Source: Nymphaea colorata
Lineage: Eukaryota; Streptophyta; Magnoliopsida; Nymphaeales; Nymphaeaceae
Reading direction: 5' to 3'
Length of the DNA: 17,801 bases
Assembly: GCF_008831285.2 (NCBI RefSeq)
Contig: NW_022205112.1
Span: 1-17,801, forward strand
Shown: positions 8,641-17,549 of the stretch, in pieces
Numbering within the stretch: position 1 is the stretch's first letter
How the letters are laid out: each line of letters begins with the position of its first letter
Translations under genes and position numbers: made by a program
Notes under the pieces: model-generated
Database searches by the model: none
What the model was told of the DNA's origin: nothing
The model's input: the letters and a program-made list of their open reading frames with translations, nothing else

Positions 8641-9413
8641 TCTAAGTCAACTAGGCTTCCTTTTCAAAATTCTAGTGAAAGATCCAATGATGCATTTGAT
8701 TTAGGCCACTCAGATGTTTGGGGACCAGCCTCCACAGAGTCATATTCCGACAATAGATATTATGTTTCATTTATAGATGACAAAACTTGTATGACTTGGC
8801 TTTATTTTTTCAAAAATAAAAAAGAGGTTACAAAAACTTTTGAAATTTTTTATTAACTTGTACACACACAATATTGTGCAAAAATAAAAAACCTCAGGTC
8901 AGATAATGGAAGAGAGTATGTTAATTATGCTCTTCAAGAATTTATGAAAAAAATAAAAGAATCCAACTACAGTTCACTTACACAGTACACAACAAAAAGG
9001 GGTGGCCAAACACAAGAATTGACAATTACTTAACATAACCCTGTCTCTCATTATGCACATGAATATCACCATTCGCTTCTGGTAGGAAGCTATAGGTACT
9101 GCTTGCTACATAGCTAATATAGTTCCCAATTCAAGTATTGACAACCAAGTTCCAATTCAGATTCTTATAGACAGACCGATCACTATAAAACAGTTCAAGG
9201 TTTTCTAAGTGTTTTGTTCACATTCAAGAAAAATATAGGAATAAACTTCAAAAGCGAGCTATGAAGTGCATTTTCCTTGGATATTTTAGCAAAAGAAATG
9301 TTATAAATGCTATGAACCATTTTTGAAAAGGTTTTTTGTTACCTGTGACAGTAAATTTTTTTGAACAAGAACCTTTTTATGAAGAACAAATTCAGGCAGA
9401 GATTGACACAAAA
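8641..9413 (+). pseudogene. copia integrase core and C-terminal remnant
   Basis: FDLGHSDVWGPAS (about 8696-8734) gives the first catalytic Asp, and RYYVSFIDDKT follows. After a stop at about 8854, LRSDNGREYVN (about 8894-8926) gives the second Asp. The third position, normally Glu in the NGVAER motif, reads KGVAKHKN (about 8998-9021), so the catalytic Glu appears to be Lys. Further on, CFVHIQEKY, MKCIFLGYFSK and VTVNFFEQEPF (9210-9380) are the conserved region between integrase and reverse transcriptase, with stops and a frame change. Integration activity is certainly lost. Confidence 0.8.
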
Positions 9414-9442
9414 AATCTCAGGGACATCAACTCCCTGAGATT
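9414..9442. repeat. Perfect 11-bp inverted repeat at the copia/LINE boundary
   Basis: AATCTCAGGGA (9414-9424) and TCCCTGAGATT (9432-9442) are exact reverse complements around the 7-base loop CATCAAC. It lies just where copia homology ends and LINE homology begins. Confidence 0.9.
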
Positions 9443-10130
9443 ATGGTAAAGTGTATGCAGCATATCCTAAACAGGATTATCTCAAAAAATCAAAGTGCTT
9501 TCCTTCTCAGGAGGTGCATTCAGGACAAGTTTCTTTCTCAGCCAAGAAATTGTTCACATCTTTCAAAACAACAAGAAGAAAGCAGCTTGTGTTAAAATTA
9601 ATTCCTATGACAAAGTGAATTGGGAGTTCTTGAAGACTAACCTATGCCACTTAGGATTTCATGATTCGTGGGTAAAGAAACTTATGACAATCGTAACCAT
9701 AGTTAAATCTGCATTTCTTATCAATGGCAAGGAAGGAATGTGGTTTGAGAATAAGAGAGAGCTCAGGGAGGGGGATCCGCTCTCCCCCTACTTGTTTGCC
9801 ACAGTCATGGAAATGCTCACTCGTAGTATACAAACCCAAGTAAATAAAAAACAAATAAGGATCTCTTCCATGGGGGTTGGGACCAATTTCCCTTTCTCCA
9901 CTTTATACACAGACGACATCATATTCTTTATAGAAGGAAGGCTGAAGAACTTTCAAAACTTAAAAGCGTGTCTTGACGAATTCTCTAATTGCTCAAGCCT
10001 AGTCATGAACACTACCAAGAGCTCAATTCTTCCAATCAATTTGTAAAGCTGAATACACACTCAAATAAAGCAGGAATAAGGCTGGAGTCAAGGTCAGCTT
10101 CCTTCTATGCACCTTGGCATTCCCCTCCAA
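9433..10130 (+). pseudogene. LINE reverse transcriptase catalytic region
   Basis: Frame 2 gives IISKNQSAFLLRRCIQDKF (from about 9476), the conserved entry to the domain. Near 9530 the reading moves to frame 3, FFLSQEIVHIF. Motif A, normally KIDLxKAYDRVNW, reads KINSYDKVNWEF: the catalytic Asp is Asn and two to three residues are missing. Motif B is LREGDPLSPYLF, nearly normal. Motif C, normally F/YADD, reads YTDD. A stop ends the frame at 10046, but LPSMHLGIPLQT (about 10098-10133) continues the family sequence in the same frame. With motif A damaged, the enzyme would be inactive. Confidence 0.85.
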
Positions 10131-10174
10131 ACGAATGATGTGACAGAGGACAATGCAGACATTTAATTCTTCGC

Positions 10175-11299
10175 TCATCTAAGAAGCTAACTCTTTGGAA
10201 ACAGAGATGTCTTTCTTTTGCAGGTAGACTCGGTCTAATCAAACATGTTCTATCTTTGTTGCCTAGTTACTGGAGCCTGGTGGTCGAACTTCCTGCTACT
10301 ACCTGTAAGCAACTAAGTAAAATGGCAGGCAACTTCTTATGTGTCGATATGGCAGACAACAAAAGCTTTCATTGTATTAAATGTTCTAGTCTTTGTCTCC
10401 TGAAATTAGAGGGAGGCATAGGTCTCAGAGACATCAAGGAAACCAATTTGGCTAACTTGGCCTTTTTAGTGTATCGCGTGACCCAGCAGTCCTCCCCTTG
10501 GGCAGAACTTGTTAAAGGTCGGTACTGCAAGCTAAAAGAACTAATTGACAACAACATTAGGGGCAAAAGGGTGTGTAAAGCATGGCGAAGGGCATTGCAG
10601 GCTTGGCGCAGGATTAATGTAAATGTAGGCTGGAGGATTGGTAATGGTGCTGTGGCCAAATTTTGGACGGATTATTGGAGCCCTGAGCGCTTGATTGATA
10701 AGATCCCAATATCCCATCGCCATTTGGTACAAGATACAATTGGATGCACGGTAAAGGAAAACATGGAGGAAAATGGGGAGTACACCAGTGAGTTCCTTGC
10801 CACTTTAAATATTCCTTTCTCTTGTCTCTGCCTTGAGGATGGTCAGCCTGATGTCATGGTGCGGAGAAATAGAGATAAAGGGGAATTCAATCGGCATGAA
10901 TTTTGGCAAAGGATGAGGAAAAAAGGTTCCAAGAGCAATAAGAGCATGCTCGTTTGGAAAGGGAGAGGATGACCAAGGGCCACCTGGTTTGTTTATTTAG
11001 GTGTTTTAGGTCGTCTACCTATTGGTGGGTTTGTGCACAAGCAAGGCTGGTCACTTGCTTCTAGGTGCCTAGTTTGCAAGCAAGAGATTGAAGACATCAA
11101 ACACCTTTTTTTCAACTACAAGGGAGCTCGGTTTATATGGACATACATTTTTGAAAAATTTGGGAGGGCTAAGCAGTGGCATAGGAGTCCCCCAAACTTA
11201 ATGCAAGGGCTCATCTGGTGGCATAAGAAGGACTTCAAAGACAAACTGCTTAATAAATGTTGGAAAGACAACTTCCATATGGCAATATGCTTCATCTAG
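10175..11299 (+). pseudogene. LINE thumb/connection and zf-RVT-like region
   Basis: Frame 2 reads LTLWKQRCLSFAGRLGLIKH, LPSYWSLVVELP and LKLEGGIGLRDIKETNLANL, the conserved stretch after the catalytic palm of plant LINEs, followed by WRIGNGAVAKFWTDYW. One in-frame TGA at 10970-10972 interrupts it. The same frame then continues with TWFVYLGVLGRLPIGGFVHK and SLASRCLVCKQEIEDIKHLFF, matching the zf-RVT pattern with its Cys-x2-Cys and a downstream His. A TAG at 11297-11299 replaces the Trp expected in the ICFIWKTRNH motif, and the frame stays readable to about 11365. Confidence 0.8.
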
Positions 11300-11484
11300 A
11301 AGACTCGCAATCACATCGAGCATAAGGGTGATATACCAATTGGCAACTTGGCAAAACAGTTTTGAGCACACTGCAGTGATTACTAGTGGAATTTTCAATG
11401 GAAAAGAACTTAGTTGGATAAAATCTGTAACTGGCTCTGCTTGGGATTCTATGGAGCAATGGAGTTAAGTAGGATGATTGATGG

Positions 11485-11922
11485 GTAGAAATCAACATTA
11501 CCTTGTGGAGTAAGGGTGGCAGAAGAGGAGTGGCTGGTCTCATTAGAGACGCTTGTGGACAATTCCATTTTTGTTTGGCCTGTTGGTTTGAGAATGACAT
11601 TGGATGTTGGGAGATAGAGATTCTAATGGAATGCATTGGGCACTTGGTGGACATTGAGGGCAACTCAAGGTGCATTTACCTTTTGGCCAATGATGGAGAT
11701 TGGAAGCAGCACCTACGCAGCAACATTAAACATGGCACAAAAATTGTCAACAACATTTCCATGAGCAATAGTTTTCTTATTAGGCTTACTATTAACAAGG
11801 GACGGCCTCTTGCTGAAGTTATTAACCTTTTGTCAATTATTCCAGCCAATGGATTGTATAGGAAATGCAATCACCATGATAACATGTGGGATCCACGAAA
11901 AGGAAGTAATACTACGTTTTGA
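11485..11922 (+). pseudogene. LINE RNase H-like C-terminal region
   Basis: Frame 1 reads WVEINITLWSKGGRRGVAGL then IRDACGQFHFCLACWFEND, which resembles the first strands of the RNase H domain at the end of many plant LINEs (GWVKINTDG, then GxAGxxIRD). The first catalytic Asp of NTDG appears lost, since the sequence reads NITL. WEIEILMECIGHLVDIEG and the remainder fit the later strands only loosely. The assignment rests mostly on position and the IRD motif. Confidence 0.6.
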
Positions 11923-11929
11923 GGTCCTG

Positions 11930-12770
11930 TGCGGACCCATTGTTGTTGTACATATTACTCCATTTTATTGGAATAAAAGGCTGGGGGCCTAACCCCAACA
12001 CAGTCATTGTCCAGTAAAAAGGATTAGGAAAAGTACCTTTGAAATGAAGGCTAATTTCCTGTACCGGTTCAGTCAATGCAAATAGATCGTATGCCAAGCA
12101 TCAAGTTGGTGGGCCATTCTTAAATTAATTATTACCGGGGTGAGGAAGCTGGTGGTGACAGCAATTGACGCCCTTTGAATTATTCTTGTTATATGGAGTT
12201 GTTTTTCTCATTAAATTGTGGGTGCTTTTTGTCATCACCTCTGTGGGCTTCAAGCCTACAGTCGGTCATTCCATAAGTTATAGCTGCTGTAAAGTGTCGG
12301 CAAACTAATGTTCTGAAATCAACTCTTCATTTGGATATATAATAAGAATATTTCGATGAATGATTAAATTTTTTGTCACATGTTTTAAGACTATTGAAAA
12401 ACTTATAATTTGGAATCGATTCAACTATAGTCCTATATATATATAAATATTCACAAACAGGAAATTGTCGGGGCAGAAATGGAGATGCCAATATATTGGA
12501 TATGGATCGAATTTCCAACCGAACCACCTCTATTGAACAATTCCACTACATACGTGCCACCATGCCCTAGAAGCAACACCATGCAAACAAGTCCGACGCA
12601 TTTAGCAAATCAGATGTTCATTTGTAGGGATATCAATGAATCAGATTTGAATCAATATATTTTTAACTGCATCTATTTTTTTTGGATACTCATATACTAA
12701 CTCAGATTCGAATTGGGATTTGAATATGAATGATGACAAGTCATATCCAACAAAAAAATCCGGCTTCACA
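11930..12770. other. Intergenic DNA after the LINE, no gene seen
   Basis: No coding family is recognisable. A short hairpin-like GGTCC/GGACC pair is at about 11921-11936, perhaps part of the LINE 3' end. Around 12680-12760 are degenerate GATTYGAAT words that are common in plant interspersed repeats. Confidence 0.45.
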
Positions 12771-12774
12771 ATAT

Positions 12775-13010
12775 GAATATATATATATGTATGTGCGTGT
12801 GTGTATATCTATATATATTTTGTTTAACTCATTTAACTTGTTAACTTGTTTTACAACTCGAGCTTAACTTCTTTAACATTTCAAATATAAATTTAAACTT
12901 GAAATTAACTTGTTTATAAACAAGTCGACTCGCAAGTCAAGTTGTTTCTAGCGAGTTGAAGTTGAATCCGAGTTGTCTTGACTTGTTGGTCAGACTTAAC
13001 CGCCCCTCTA
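12775..13010. repeat. TA/TG microsatellite and AACTTGTT-rich repeat
   Basis: A mixed TA and TG microsatellite occupies about 12775-12820. It is followed to about 13010 by repeated AACTTGTT, AACTCG and AAGTCGACTCG words on both strands. A perfect 18-bp palindrome, ACTTGTTTATAAACAAGT, lies at 12908-12925. This resembles non-coding transposon remnants rich in ACTCGAGC-type words. Confidence 0.6.
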
Positions 13011-13199
13011 CAATCATGTAAGCATGCATTTCTTTCTTTCTACAAGTTACTGTTAAGATACGTAGACCTTTGTTTCTTCACCAAAGGTACGTGAAGCTTC
13101 CCCTTCGATCACCACCACCACCACTTTATCCTTTCTTGCGAAAAGAATGTGTTGGTACCAACATTAATATTGAACTTCCAAACCACAAAGCACCCGACT

Positions 13200-13405
13200 A
13201 AGGGTGGGGAATGGGCCGGGTACCTCAGGGGCAGTTTGGTACCGGGTCCATAATGAGCTGGTCTTGGGCAGGTTATTTGACACATGGGCTGGCCCAACTA
13301 AAAAAAACTGTCGGGCCAAACTGGCCCTGCGACTAAAAAAGCCACCAGGCCCGGCTGGCCTGAGTCTGGTTTTGGTGGTCCCAGTTGTTTCGATAGCTAA
13401 GGGTA
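13200..13405. repeat. GC-rich GGGCCGGG-type interspersed repeat
   Basis: This 200-bp block is sharply richer in G and C than its neighbours and is built of GGGCCGGGTACC, GGGCTGGCCC, GGCCCGGCTGGCC and similar words. Such blocks are common non-coding repeats in plant genomes. It ends at the first of the two paired MITE copies. Confidence 0.5.
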
Positions 13406-13410
13406 GAATC

Positions 13411-13758
13411 AGACTAATTGGTTAGGGACAAAAACCTGACCCTCTAAATATGATATTTAGTGTTTTTATTAAAATCTAACCTTACTAATGTAATCTTACT
13501 TAAGTTAGGTTGATGAAAAATGTATATTAAGTTGATCATTTTTTAGGATTTAGTAGTGCTTAAGCAAAAATGAATTGCTTTGATAGCATCAACATTTTGA
13601 TAATAGGAACTTGAACATTTTTCATAAAACCAACTAAATTCAAATCATGTTTTATATCAAAATAGTTTTTATAAATATATTTGGATGTTTATATTTTATT
13701 TAGAATATTTTTTAACAAAAAATTAAAGTGTCTAGTTTTTATCATTGACCTATGTGTC
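13411..13758. mobile_element. MITE copy 1 (about 348 bp) of a paired set
   Basis: The left end AGACTAATTGGTTAGGGACA (13411-13430) with AAAACCTGACC is a diverged inverted match to the right end at about 13728-13758, which reads GTGTCTAGTTTTTATCATTG and on to GTGTC. The body aligns in direct orientation with MITE copy 2. For example, AAATCTAACCTTA is at 13472-13484 here and 13923-13935 there, and the following TAATCTTA, TTGATGAGAAAT-like and TTTATAAATGCATT-like words follow in the same order. It has no coding capacity. Confidence 0.7.
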
Positions 13759-13762
13759 AAAT

Positions 13763-13779
13763 CTTTACCAATCTGTCTT

Positions 13780-13843
<64 letters not shown>

Positions 13844-13852
13844 AATTGGTAA
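13763..13852. repeat. Compound (CT)n(AT)n(GA)n palindrome
   Basis: The run is (CT)10 at 13781-13800, then C, (AT)10 at 13802-13821 and (GA)11 at 13822-13843, a self-complementary microsatellite. It is bounded by TTTACCAAT on the left (13764-13772) and ATTGGTAAA on the right (13845-13853), also exact reverse complements. The whole spacer between the two MITE copies could fold into one hairpin of about 40 bp stem. The (Glu-Arg)n and (Ser-Leu)n peptides read from it are artefacts. Confidence 0.9.
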
Positions 13853-13857
13853 AAACT

Positions 13858-14222
13858 AGACCACTTGAGTAATAGACAAAAACCAGACCTATTGAAATTA
13901 ATTATTGAAATATTTCCTTTTGAAATCTAACCTTATAGATATAATCTTAAGAATGAATTGATGAGAAATACATACTAAGTTAGTTGTTTTCTTACTTAAA
14001 TTATGTGGTTTTTAATACTAACGAGATGAACAGCTCTTATAACATCAAAATTTTGGAAGTATAAACTATAAAGATCATTTTTTTTTACAAAAATGGCTTA
14101 AATTAAAACAAGATTTATATTAAATTAGTGTTTATAAATGCATTAGAAGGTTCATATTTTGTTTAAAACACTTTTAACGTGAATTTAAGAGGTCTGTCTT
14201 TTATCCCTTACGCAAGTGGTCT
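13858..14222. mobile_element. MITE copy 2 (365 bp) of a paired set
   Basis: The ends are 32-bp inverted repeats (13858-13889 and 14191-14222), identical at 26 of 32 positions, beginning AGACCACTTG on each outer side. The interior is AT-rich and non-coding, and aligns with MITE copy 1 at an offset of about 450 bp. I found no clear target duplication, so the superfamily is open. Confidence 0.75.
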
Positions 14223-14240
14223 TTCCTACAAAATCACTCT

Positions 14241-14281
14241 ACATACACACACACACACACAGTATATATATATATATATAT
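14241..14281. repeat. (AC)n-(TA)n microsatellite
   Basis: About eight AC units (to 14260) and then about nine TA units (14263-14281), lying 20 bp beyond the end of MITE copy 2. Confidence 0.9.
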
Positions 14282-14282
14282 C

Positions 14283-15025
14283 ACATCAGATTTTGTCCAA
14301 AAGAAGTGGTCTATGAAAATTATGTCGTACATCAAACATTATGCACTCATTCCTACAGTTTCCATTTCTACGCTTACCATTCTTCCGTCATTTGTTTTTT
14401 CAAAAAGATGCAAGTAAATCATAATCATGGGACAAAAAAAGAATGCTCCATTTTAGATCCATATTTCTTAATTTTGATGCTGTCGGTTTGATTATATTAT
14501 GTCCTTTGTTAATTTTGTGCTTTGTGATATATAAATGTGTTTTTGTCATTTAATTAGCTTTTGCAAATTAAAGGATCCTACGTTTAATGAAGACTTAAAA
14601 ATATATATAACCTTCAGCATGTTGCATTATTGTTCACCATTCACGTTCCATCATTTCTCCATGCCGGAGAGCCAAAAAGAGCTACGACGACGGATGCATG
14701 TGATCAGCTTCTTATTTGAACATATGTCCAACAGAACCGCTTTTTCCAACTGGGTTTTGGTTTGAATTTTCAAATCCGAGAGCTGAAATAATGCTGGCAG
14801 ATACGTATAACTTAAACACAGAAGCATTTGGATCCGGGTGAGGATTATGCCAAAAGTGATGTCTGGATCTGTTTCTAAATGGATTTCAGATTCTGTTTCA
14901 GTAACTGGATTTTGATCTAATGAAAATTTATATTCGAAAGTGGGCTCAGGCTAAGTAAATAGGTTAGGAATAGGTGCTGTATAAGACTACCATATAACTT
15001 AATTGACATGTTCAAGGAGTTCTAA
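14283..15025. other. Intergenic DNA, no gene seen
   Basis: The open frames at 14216-14491 and 14535-14765 have no recognisable domain. Positions 14820-14960 contain GGATTT and GGATCTG words resembling a degenerate interspersed repeat. Confidence 0.5.
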
Positions 15026-15028
15026 CAA

Positions 15029-15100
15029 AGGGTGTAGCATAGCTGGTAGAACCGGCTGGCATATAAAAGGTATGTCATCAGCTTGATTTCCATGGGTACT
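15029..15100 (+). mobile_element. tRNA-derived SINE-like head, plus strand
   Basis: TAGCATAGCTGG at 15035-15046 fits the RNA polymerase III box A consensus TRGYNNARNNGG at every position. GCTTGATTTCC at 15081-15091 matches box B GGTTCRANYCC at 8 of 11, and the 46-base spacing is that of a tRNA. The surrounding sequence (GGTGTAGC, AGAACCGG, CCATGGGT) does not make a complete tRNA cloverleaf, so a SINE head is more likely than a tRNA gene. The 3' extent is unclear; an A-rich stretch near 15318-15342 could be its tail. Confidence 0.5.
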
Positions 15101-15484
15101 ACTTTCTTGAACTGAAAATCATCACCACTGCCACCTAAATCCTCAAGCGGACCCTGAGCCATTAAACATGGGGGAAGAGGTCAGCTTCAAACATATCAAC
15201 CCCAACCGAGGCAGATGTTCTGTGAAGAATACGCAAAAATACTGACTGCCTGATGACGAACAAAAAGGGAGGAGGAGATATATATGAAGCCATTCGGCCT
15301 AAAGAGTGCATATTCACAAAAAGAGAAAAAAAGAAAAAGTTCCCCCTTTTTTCTCTTTTGAATTTACTAAATAAATTATTTATACATGCTGAAGAATAGC
15401 CATCGAAAATATCTCAACAAGATATCAAATGATTTTTGACACGCACTTTAGATTTCTGCATTATTAATTGAAGAAGCGCAATAA

Positions 15485-15705
15485 TTTTTTTTTTATTTTT
15501 CACGGAGACTGGTTTTTTTCCACCCCCATGAAGAGATGCAACTTCCTCCCACCTGTGCCCATCACCCTTAGTGTTCACAGACCTTGTGTTGGGATCTATT
15601 ACGATCCATACCATGAGCATACTGGGTCATGACAACGACTACATGGTTTGAACCTCAAACCTCTTAAAGGTGGACCGCCTTGCTACTCACTGCACTACAA
15701 CCTCT
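15485..15705 (-). mobile_element. tRNA-derived SINE-like element, minus strand
   Basis: On the minus strand TAGTGCAGTGA (15697-15687) fits box A except at its last base. GGTTCAAACCA (15654-15644) fits box B at 10 of 11, with box A to box B spacing of 43 bases, as in a tRNA. Downstream on that strand the element could run to the A-rich stretch at about 15485-15520, which appears as a T run on the plus strand. The 68-codon minus-strand open frame here has no domain. No clear target duplication was found. Confidence 0.5.
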
Positions 15706-15719
15706 ATTGTGACAGATTT

Positions 15720-17480
15720 TAACAACACAAAATTAAAAAAAAAAACCCTTCCGGCCACAGAAATGGACGTCTGATTTCAGTTTTCCTATATAGATATGTC
15801 ATCCTTAAATCTTATAGTCCAATGGTTGGTTCAGTCTTTTTCTAATGAATTTTATAGGCTACTTTTCCAATCCAACCACGATTAATGCCCAAAACTATAA
15901 GTAAAACAAGAAAAAAAAACTAAAATTGACCTTTATTCTAATTTTTTTACATGATTACTTGACTCATAAGACTAACTGACGGCGTAGTGGCTGGTGTTAG
16001 CAACCAGCCAACGATCCTGCACAACCAGCCACATGCACATATGTAAGCAAACTATGGGTGCTTGTCTATTAGAGATCTGCGAGAGAAATGATGTGCATAT
16101 TCAGCATTGCTGGCCATAGAAGTTTTTTTCATTTTTTATGATCTTAGCGCTTGTAGTAAATAAAACAATGGCTGGTGCTTGATCTTTTCAAAAGTGATAA
16201 ATGCTATGAGGGACCATAGATGGCCCAAAGAAAGAGATATATAGGAACCCTGTTTGTATTGTGCTAGCGTCGATGGTCCTAAATAGCCACACTTTTTTCT
16301 GTGGCTAGTAGACCAAAGGTGGTCGCGATGAGTTGGAGCAACAACGTTGGCCATTTTCAATCGTAGGTCCCAACAAGCGGAACAAATGCCATCAACGACG
16401 AAAGCTGCCACGATGGTTTTTCTCAGTTACCGTGTGATGAAATATCGGACACACTTGAAAAACAAAAGCAAAATATATTTGTAAAAGAAGAAGATCGCGT
16501 GGAAACATGAAATTATTGACCGCAAAAGCAACTATATGCCCTTCAAAAATATACAAATACACTTTCTTAATACAAAGATAACTATGTTACCTTTATTTTC
16601 TTGGCATACTAGTAAAATGCCCGTTATTTGCATTCAACTAACTAAAAATATGTATCTGACTTGCGAAACATGTGTTTGACGGTCACCCATAGGCAGATAC
16701 GTTGTACGTCAAGCAACAAAAACTGAAAAAAATTCAGGAAAATAACAAAAATTATTAGCAACCACAATTTACTAATAAGTTCATCTATTGGCTACCAAAA
16801 TTTCTTGAAACAGAACCAAACTTTTTTATTAGCGACAACAATTTACTAACAAGTTCACATCTGATGGTAGCTGTTATTGACGTGCAAAACTAGCTCTTGG
16901 CAACCACCAATACTTTCGCCCATTTATTCGCAATGGCTTTTGCCCTAACGGCTAGCCAATGGCAGCCGTTGTCAGTTGTAGCATGTTGAAATGGTTTTTA
17001 AGCAAAGGCGGAGTTAAAAGTTTTTGGCTGTGGCACACTAATACATATTTTAACTTAAATTGGAAATTACTTTTATAATAAAACAAATAATTATAGTTAT
17101 GGAAAACTTACAATTGATCCCAACAAGAAAAATCAAATCATTATAGTGATGGATAAAAAATAATAAGAGAGAAAATGGTATCTTTAAGGTGCCAATGTTA
17201 TTCTCAATGTTAACACGACTACAGACACCAGGTACTTTCTTCACACATCTCATTTAAATGAGAAAATTAAGACTGACCACTGGAGATTATATTTAAGACC
17301 GTCTAATTAATTTCAACGTAAGCAAATCATAAGGGGCAAACTCAGACTCCAAAATCAGCAACCAACAGTGGTAAAGTTAAATCTCAAAACAGTAATAAAA
17401 AAGCTCAATTGCCTAAATATCAGCCATGCCAATGAAAACAGTGGCAGTTTAGCAACATCAGTGGCAATTTATAATAGACC
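15720..17480. other. AT-rich intergenic DNA with small hairpins, no gene seen
   Basis: No coding family is recognisable, including the 91-codon minus-strand frame at 16136-16411. Two small hairpins occur: TGGCTGGT/ACCAGCCA at 15988-16010, and TAGCCACA/TGTGGCTA at 16284-16307 with an outer TGGTC/GACCA pair at 16274-16315. Words like GGCTACC, GGTAGC and GCAACCAC recur on both strands from 16280 to 16990. That could be the subterminal region of a DNA transposon, but I could not find its ends. Confidence 0.4.
16752..16871 (+). repeat. Two diverged direct repeats of about 46 bp, 74 bp apart
   Basis: TTATTAGCAACCACAATTTA at 16752 and TTATTAGCGACAACAATTTA at 16826 begin two copies. Both go on through a CTAA-AAGTTCA segment to a GGCTACC-like or GGTAGC-like end. 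The copies are clearly related but diverged. Confidence 0.8.
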
Positions 17481-17485
17481 AAGTG

Positions 17486-17549
17486 AATATATATATATAT
17501 ATTTATTATATATATATATATATTTATATATTATATTATATAATAATAT
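17486..17549. repeat. TA-rich microsatellite
   Basis: About 60 bp of nearly pure TA with TTA interruptions, directly next to the foldback element that follows. Confidence 0.9.

Larger units (their letters stand above)
7312..9413 (+). mobile_element. Ty1/copia retrotransposon, degenerate 5' half (gag-PR-INT)
   Basis: Fragments of a copia polyprotein appear in the canonical order gag, zinc knuckle, protease, GAG-pre-integrase, integrase core and integrase C-terminal region, all on the plus strand. They are spread over different frames and broken by stops. Reverse transcriptase and RNase H, which should follow, are absent: recognisable copia sequence ends near FFEQEPF (about 9360-9380) and LINE sequence begins by about 9433. 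I could not identify a long terminal repeat or a tRNA primer-binding site upstream of 7312. The copy is dead. The order of domains identifies copia and not gypsy, where integrase follows reverse transcriptase. Confidence 0.9.
9433..11925 (+). mobile_element. 5'-truncated LINE (L1-type non-LTR retrotransposon)
   Basis: This holds most of the second open frame of a plant L1-type LINE on the plus strand: reverse transcriptase, connecting region, zinc-binding zf-RVT-like region and RNase H-like region. The 5' half, which would include the first protein and the endonuclease, is missing, as expected from incomplete target-primed reverse transcription. At least two frame changes and several stops break it. 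I do not see a clear poly-A tail or target duplication, so the 3' end is uncertain. Coding-like sequence stops at 11922. Confidence 0.85.

Noticed and set aside
13681-13872. Open frame with Ser-Leu, Ile-Tyr and Glu-Arg repeats
   Set aside because: It is produced by the CT, AT and GA microsatellite and not by a gene.
14535-14765. Plus-strand 76-codon open frame, with a charged end near PESQKELRRR
   Set aside because: No family recognised and no flanking exon or splice pattern that I could support.
15029-15705. Functional tRNA genes
   Set aside because: Box A and box B are present, but I could not fold an acceptor stem and anticodon arm. SINE heads fit better.
16136-16411. Minus-strand 91-codon open frame
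   Set aside because: No recognisable domain. It overlaps a palindrome (16274-16315) and repeat-like sequence.
15693-16985. A CACTA transposon starting at CACTACAACC (15692) and ending near GTTGTAG (about 16975)
   Set aside because: The right end does not finish in TAGTG and no 3-bp target duplication is seen. The left motif is better explained as part of the SINE-like box A.
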